Assembly (NCBI GenBank): GCA_017506865.1
Contig: JAFCMP010000346.1
Span: 806,001 to 870,000 of the forward strand
Direction of reading: 5' to 3'
Source: Tribonema minus
Lineage: Eukaryota > Sar > Xanthophyceae > Tribonematales > Tribonemataceae
DNA length: 64,000 bases
Part shown: positions 59,392-64,000 of the stretch, piece after piece
How positions within the stretch are numbered: the first letter of the stretch is position 1
How the letters are laid out: each line of letters begins with the position of its first letter
The notes under the pieces: model-generated
The model's input: only the letters and a program-made list of their open reading frames with translations
Told to the model about the DNA's origin: nothing
Database searches by the model: none
Position numbers and translations under genes: made by a program

Positions 59392-60276
59392 TTCCCGGGG
59401 GCGTCGACGCGCGGGGCTGAGGTCCCGCCCAGCGTCGTGCTGGCGGAGGGGCGCGGGACGGACGGAGCGAGCGGCGCGTACGAACGAGGCGTCCGCAGCA
59501 GGCCGGGGCCTCGCCTCCGCCGACGGCGCCGCCCGTGCAGCTGTGCTACGCGGGGCGGCGGGCTGCGACGAACAAGTGCGCCGCGAGGCCTCGCCGATGG
59601 ACGACTGCGGTGCGGCGTCGTCGCGGCTCGCGCCATCCGCCCTCGGCGTCCGGATTTCCGAGAGGCCGGGCCTGCAGCGAGCCGGGAGCGCCTTCGGCAC
59701 CGCCGCCGATCGGGTCTGCGCGGAGAGCGCGCGGCGACTCTTGAACGAGACACTGCGCTGCACGTCATAGATGATGTCGCGGGAGATCTGCGGGAGGGGC
59801 GGACGCTGGGGCCGTCGCAGCTGCGCTGCTGGGGAACGGAGGCCGCTCTGGACGCGGTTCGGACGGCGCCGGCACCGCGGACTCGCCTGAACGGCGGCCT
59901 GCCGGGGTTCGCCCGCGGGAGGTTCGTGGGCGTGAACCAGACGACGCGCGTTTCGATGCTCCTCCGTTCTCGAGTGTGTGCGCGTGCGCGCGCGTGCGTG
60001 CGTGTGGGTGCGTGTGCGTGCGTGTGCGACGAAACGCGGGCATGCGGCAGGCGGACACGCGACGCGGACATGAGACGGGCGGACGTGCGACGCACGACGT
60101 TGAATACGGGCAGACGCGCTCGCGTTCGATCGCAGAAGCGTCAGTTCATTACGTTAGCCGTCGGACCTGCGCCGCGGGCCGACCAAATCACAAAAGTACA
60201 AAAGTCCAGGCGCGCGAGGCCCGAACACCGCTCTGAAGAGAAATCGAGAGGCAGTTCGCGGGGGTTAGGGTTAACC
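58123..60276. repeat. 2154 bp tandem repeat, unit 1
   Basis: Starts inside the endonuclease I gene and ends at a GGGTTAGGGTTAACCC junction. It includes the first 146 codons of the nuclease, (CT)n tracts near 58951-59010, a partial internal duplication and a (CCG)n tract near 59357. The offset to the next unit is exactly 2154. Confidence 0.95.
59065..59480. repeat. Degenerate internal duplication of the nuclease 5' region
   Basis: Parallel to 58420-58870. Minus-strand MRFCTRGAALALALAQWGRA and FRRCSARSRD resemble MRFSRGAALLVTLNRAWRAG and FRRCSARFEA of the intact nuclease. The following GGGCGCCTT(C/T)GCCTTC(G/C)CGTGCCG and CGTCGACG blocks also recur. The duplicated part has no nuclease core. 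Confidence 0.65.
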
Positions 60277-60277
60277 C
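60265..60277. repeat. Telomere-like junction TTAGGGTTAACCC
   Basis: GGGTTAGGGTTA followed by ACCC forms the palindrome GGGTTAACCC at the unit boundary. Recurs at 62419-62431. Confidence 0.7.
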
Positions 60278-60711
60278 ACGAGGCGCACGTGCAGGCACGC
60301 CCTGGCGATGGCCCCCCGGGCCCTGCGGGGGGGAAAGAACAGGCCGGACTTGGCGTCGACCCACCAGCCGTCGTCCGCGCGGCCGCCCGCCCCCCTCCTG
60401 CCCGCAAGCCTCACGAACCTGAAGTTGGAGCGGATCGAGTTGACGGTCCTGTCCGCGGGGAAGACGTTCTGCAGGTCCTTGGCCGCGGCCGTGCCGCGCG
60501 TGTGGGACACGGGCACGACGTGCTCGCGGCTGTACGCAACGCCCAGGGGGGCGCCGGTGTAGAGGCAGACGGCCTCGAAGCGAGCGGAGCACCGCCTGAA
60601 GGAGGCGGAGGACGCGGCCGCTCGGCTCGTGAACGCGGCCGTCGCGAGGACGCCTGCGCGCCACGCCCTGTTCAGGGTGACCAACAGGGCGGCGCCGCGC
60701 GAGAACCTCAT
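60271..60711 (-). pseudogene. Truncated endonuclease I, unit 2
   Basis: Same 142 N-terminal residues, including the catalytic core. After ACLHVRLV the frame crosses the telomere-like junction and stops, losing the last ~50 residues. Could still encode a short nuclease. Confidence 0.75.
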
Positions 60712-61128
60712 GACGCGGCCTCGGGGGAGGAGGGAAGATGACGCCTACGGAGACGCCGCGTCGGAGCGGGCGAGGGCGCCGCGAGGGCGGCGAAGGCGGG
60801 GGAACCGCACGGGCGCCTTCGCCTTCGCGTGCCGTCGCCGCGGTCCGCGCCCGCGGCGGCGTCGACGGCGGCCTCGCGCGCGCCCGCGCCCGCAGCGTAC
60901 ACTGGAGCCATGTCCGGAGTGCCGCAAGCTGGAGGGCATGTCGTGAGGGGGCGACGCATGTCGTGAGGGGGCGACGCGGCGCGGCGGACGACGGCGGGCA
61001 ACACGAGCGACGGGCGTACGAACACGGACTGCGCGAAACGATGCGGCGAGACGCAGAGTGCGATGATACGTGCATTTACCGATCACCACCTCGTCCGGAC
61101 CGTTTTTTCTCTCTCTCTCTCTCTCTCT

Positions 61129-61166
<38 letters not shown>

Positions 61167-61509
61167 GTTGTACGGCAGTACGAGCCGGGGCCGGAGGAAT
61201 GTGTGCATGCGCTTAGCATCACGATAGGGTCGGTGTCCCGCGAGCGAGCGGAGCACCGCCTGAAGGAGGAGGAGGAGGAGGAGCGGGACGAGGACGCCGA
61301 CGCGGACGCCGAAGCGGACGCGACGCCGCTCGCGACGACGCGAGGGCGCCGGCGCGCCCCCATTGGGCGAGGGCCAGGGCCAGGGCCGCGCCGCGGGTGC
61401 AGAACCTCATGGGGCGCCGGCGGGGCGAGGATGACCGGGCACACGCGCCGCGGCGAAGGACGCCTTCGGCATCGGGCGCCTTCGACATCGGGCGCCTTTG
61501 CCTTCCCGT

Positions 61510-61545
<36 letters not shown>

Positions 61546-62430
61546 TTCCCGGGGGCGTCGACGCGCGGGGCTGAGGTCCCGCCCAGCGTCGTGCTGGCGG
61601 AGGGGCGCGGGACGGACGGAGCGAGCGGCGCGTACGAACGAGGCGTCCGCAGCAGGCCGGGGCCTCGCCTCCGCCGACGGCGCCGCCCGTGCAGCTGTGC
61701 TACGCGGGGCGGCGGGCTGCGACGAACAAGTGCGCCGCGAGGCCTCGCCGATGGACGACTGCGGTGCGGCGTCGTCGCGGCTCGCGCCATCCGCCCTCGG
61801 CGTCCGGATTTCCGAGAGGCCGGGCCTGCAGCGAGCCGGGAGCGCCTTCGGCACCGCCGCCGATCGGGTCTGCGCGGAGAGCGCGCGGCGACTCTTGAAC
61901 GAGACACTGCGCTGCACGTCATAGATGATGTCGCGGGAGATCTGCGGGAGGGGCGGACGCTGGGGCCGTCGCAGCTGCGCTGCTGGGGAACGGAGGCCGC
62001 TCTGGACGCGGTTCGGACGGCGCCGGCACCGCGGACTCGCCTGAACGGCGGCCTGCCGGGGTTCGCCCGCGGGAGGTTCGTGGGCGTGAACCAGACGACG
62101 CGCGTTTCGATGCTCCTCCGTTCTCGAGTGTGTGCGCGTGCGCGCGCGTGCGTGCGTGTGGGTGCGTGTGCGTGCGTGTGCGACGAAACGCGGGCATGCG
62201 GCAGGCGGACACGCGACGCGGACATGAGACGGGCGGACGTGCGACGCACGACGTTGAATACGGGCAGACGCGCTCGCGTTCGATCGCAGAAGCGTCAGTT
62301 CATTACGTTAGCCGTCGGACCTGCGCCGCGGGCCGACCAAATCACAAAAGTACAAAAGTCCAGGCGCGCGAGGCCCGAACACCGCTCTGAAGAGAAATCG
62401 AGAGGCAGTTCGCGGGGGTTAGGGTTAACC
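60277..62430. repeat. 2154 bp tandem repeat, unit 2
   Basis: Appears base-identical to unit 1 where inspected, and begins and ends at the telomere-like junction. Confidence 0.95.
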
Positions 62431-62865
62431 CACGAGGCGCACGTGCAGGCACGCCCTGGCGATGGCCCCCCGGGCCCTGCGGGGGGGAAAGAACAGGCCG
62501 GACTTGGCGTCGACCCACCAGCCGTCGTCCGCGCGGCCGCCCGCCCCCCTCCTGCCCGCAAGCCTCACGAACCTGAAGTTGGAGCGGATCGAGTTGACGG
62601 TCCTGTCCGCGGGGAAGACGTTCTGCAGGTCCTTGGCCGCGGCCGTGCCGCGCGTGTGGGACACGGGCACGACGTGCTCGCGGCTGTACGCAACGCCCAG
62701 GGGGGCGCCGGTGTAGAGGCAGACGGCCTCGAAGCGAGCGGAGCACCGCCTGAAGGAGGCGGAGGACGCGGCCGCTCGGCTCGTGAACGCGGCCGTCGCG
62801 AGGACGCCTGCGCGCCACGCCCTGTTCAGGGTGACCAACAGGGCGGCGCCGCGCGAGAACCTCAT
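62425..62865 (-). pseudogene. Truncated endonuclease I, unit 3
   Basis: Identical to the truncated gene of unit 2. Confidence 0.75.
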
Positions 62866-63282
62866 GACGCGGCCTCGGGGGAGGAGGGAAGATGACGCCT
62901 ACGGAGACGCCGCGTCGGAGCGGGCGAGGGCGCCGCGAGGGCGGCGAAGGCGGGGGAACCGCACGGGCGCCTTCGCCTTCGCGTGCCGTCGCCGCGGTCC
63001 GCGCCCGCGGCGGCGTCGACGGCGGCCTCGCGCGCGCCCGCGCCCGCAGCGTACACTGGAGCCATGTCCGGAGTGCCGCAAGCTGGAGGGCATGTCGTGA
63101 GGGGGCGACGCATGTCGTGAGGGGGCGACGCGGCGCGGCGGACGACGGCGGGCAACACGAGCGACGGGCGTACGAACACGGACTGCGCGAAACGATGCGG
63201 CGAGACGCAGAGTGCGATGATACGTGCATTTACCGATCACCACCTCGTCCGGACCGTTTTTTCTCTCTCTCTCTCTCTCTCT

Positions 63283-63320
<38 letters not shown>

Positions 63321-63663
63321 GTTGTACGGCAGTACGAGCCGGGGCCGGAGGAATGTGTGCATGCGCTTAGCATCACGATAGGGTCGGTGTCCCGCGAGCG
63401 AGCGGAGCACCGCCTGAAGGAGGAGGAGGAGGAGGAGCGGGACGAGGACGCCGACGCGGACGCCGAAGCGGACGCGACGCCGCTCGCGACGACGCGAGGG
63501 CGCCGGCGCGCCCCCATTGGGCGAGGGCCAGGGCCAGGGCCGCGCCGCGGGTGCAGAACCTCATGGGGCGCCGGCGGGGCGAGGATGACCGGGCACACGC
63601 GCCGCGGCGAAGGACGCCTTCGGCATCGGGCGCCTTCGACATCGGGCGCCTTTGCCTTCCCGT

Positions 63664-63699
<36 letters not shown>

Positions 63700-64000
63700 T
63701 TCCCGGGGGCGTCGACGCGCGGGGCTGAGGTCCCGCCCAGCGTCGTGCTGGCGGAGGGGCGCGGGACGGACGGAGCGAGCGGCGCGTACGAACGAGGCGT
63801 CCGCAGCAGGCCGGGGCCTCGCCTCCGCCGACGGCGCCGCCCGTGCAGCTGTGCTACGCGGGGCGGCGGGCTGCGACGAACAAGTGCGCCGCGAGGCCTC
63901 GCCGATGGACGACTGCGGTGCGGCGTCGTCGCGGCTCGCGCCATCCGCCCTCGGCGTCCGGATTTCCGAGAGGCCGGGCCTGCAGCGAGCCGGGAGCGCC
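62431..64000. repeat. 2154 bp tandem repeat, unit 3 (cut by window end)
   Basis: 1570 bases of the unit are present; the array probably continues beyond the window. Confidence 0.9.

Noticed and set aside
59253-63944. Repeated 280-465 codon frames inside the 2154 bp units
   Set aside because: Poly-Ala/Pro and Arg-rich translations of (CCG)n and GC-rich spacer; only the nuclease fragment shows motifs.

Overview
The window joins two kinds of DNA. Bases 1 to about 9798 are moderate-GC DNA typical of a eukaryotic nuclear genome with long introns. They hold the 3' part of a spliced glycoside hydrolase family 26 (mannanase-like) gene, then non-coding DNA and a hairpin-forming repeat. At about 9799 the composition switches abruptly to very GC-rich, gene-dense DNA that runs to the end. 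This part looks like a large DNA virus (Nucleocytoviricota-like) endogenised in a protist or algal genome, or a viral/host chimeric contig. The grounds are densely packed short genes on both strands, an IS607-family transposon, EsV-1-7 cysteine repeats, ankyrin and GCPWD-type repeats, Ulp1-like proteases, a tyrosine recombinase, a divergent histone H3, and a multipass membrane protein starting MCYS. No capsid, polymerase or packaging ATPase gene is visible, so the viral assignment is an inference from gene content. The host is unidentified.

Layout. 9799-15172 is a 5.37 kb repeat (copy 1) holding IS607 TnpA, a truncated TnpB ending in telomere-like CCCTAA repeats, an EsV-1-7/endonuclease gene and an unknown gene. 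15.6-27.5 kb carries four copies of a 126 bp inverted-repeat element, ankyrin-type genes, decayed genes, an LRR/FNIP-like gene, a trypsin-like protease with an adjoining Kazal inhibitor, and a six-module CBM1 gene with introns. 27.5-37 kb holds a divergent pair of membrane or structural genes, two tandem Ulp1-like proteases (the second apparently catalytically dead) and a long beta-helix-like repeat protein. 37017-42390 is copy 2 of the 5.37 kb repeat; its right end is fused into an A18-like helicase gene. 42.9-57.9 kb is the densest part: a tyrosine recombinase (possibly protelomerase-like), structural-type proteins, histone H3, a secreted GH26 homologue of the host gene, a RING-H2/ankyrin protein, an HNH nuclease and membrane proteins. 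From 58123 on there is a 2154 bp tandem repeat (two full units and a partial third) carrying truncated endonuclease I genes joined through TTAGGG-like sequence.

Recurrent themes. Secreted polysaccharide- and protein-active products (GH26, CBM1, trypsin-like, Kazal) suggest attack on or remodelling of a host cell wall or extracellular matrix. Many genes are preceded at about 20-90 bp by a short AT-rich motif ending TGTG(T), probably a promoter element. Many frames break at C or G homopolymers, so consensus errors and real decay must be separated before gene loss is claimed.
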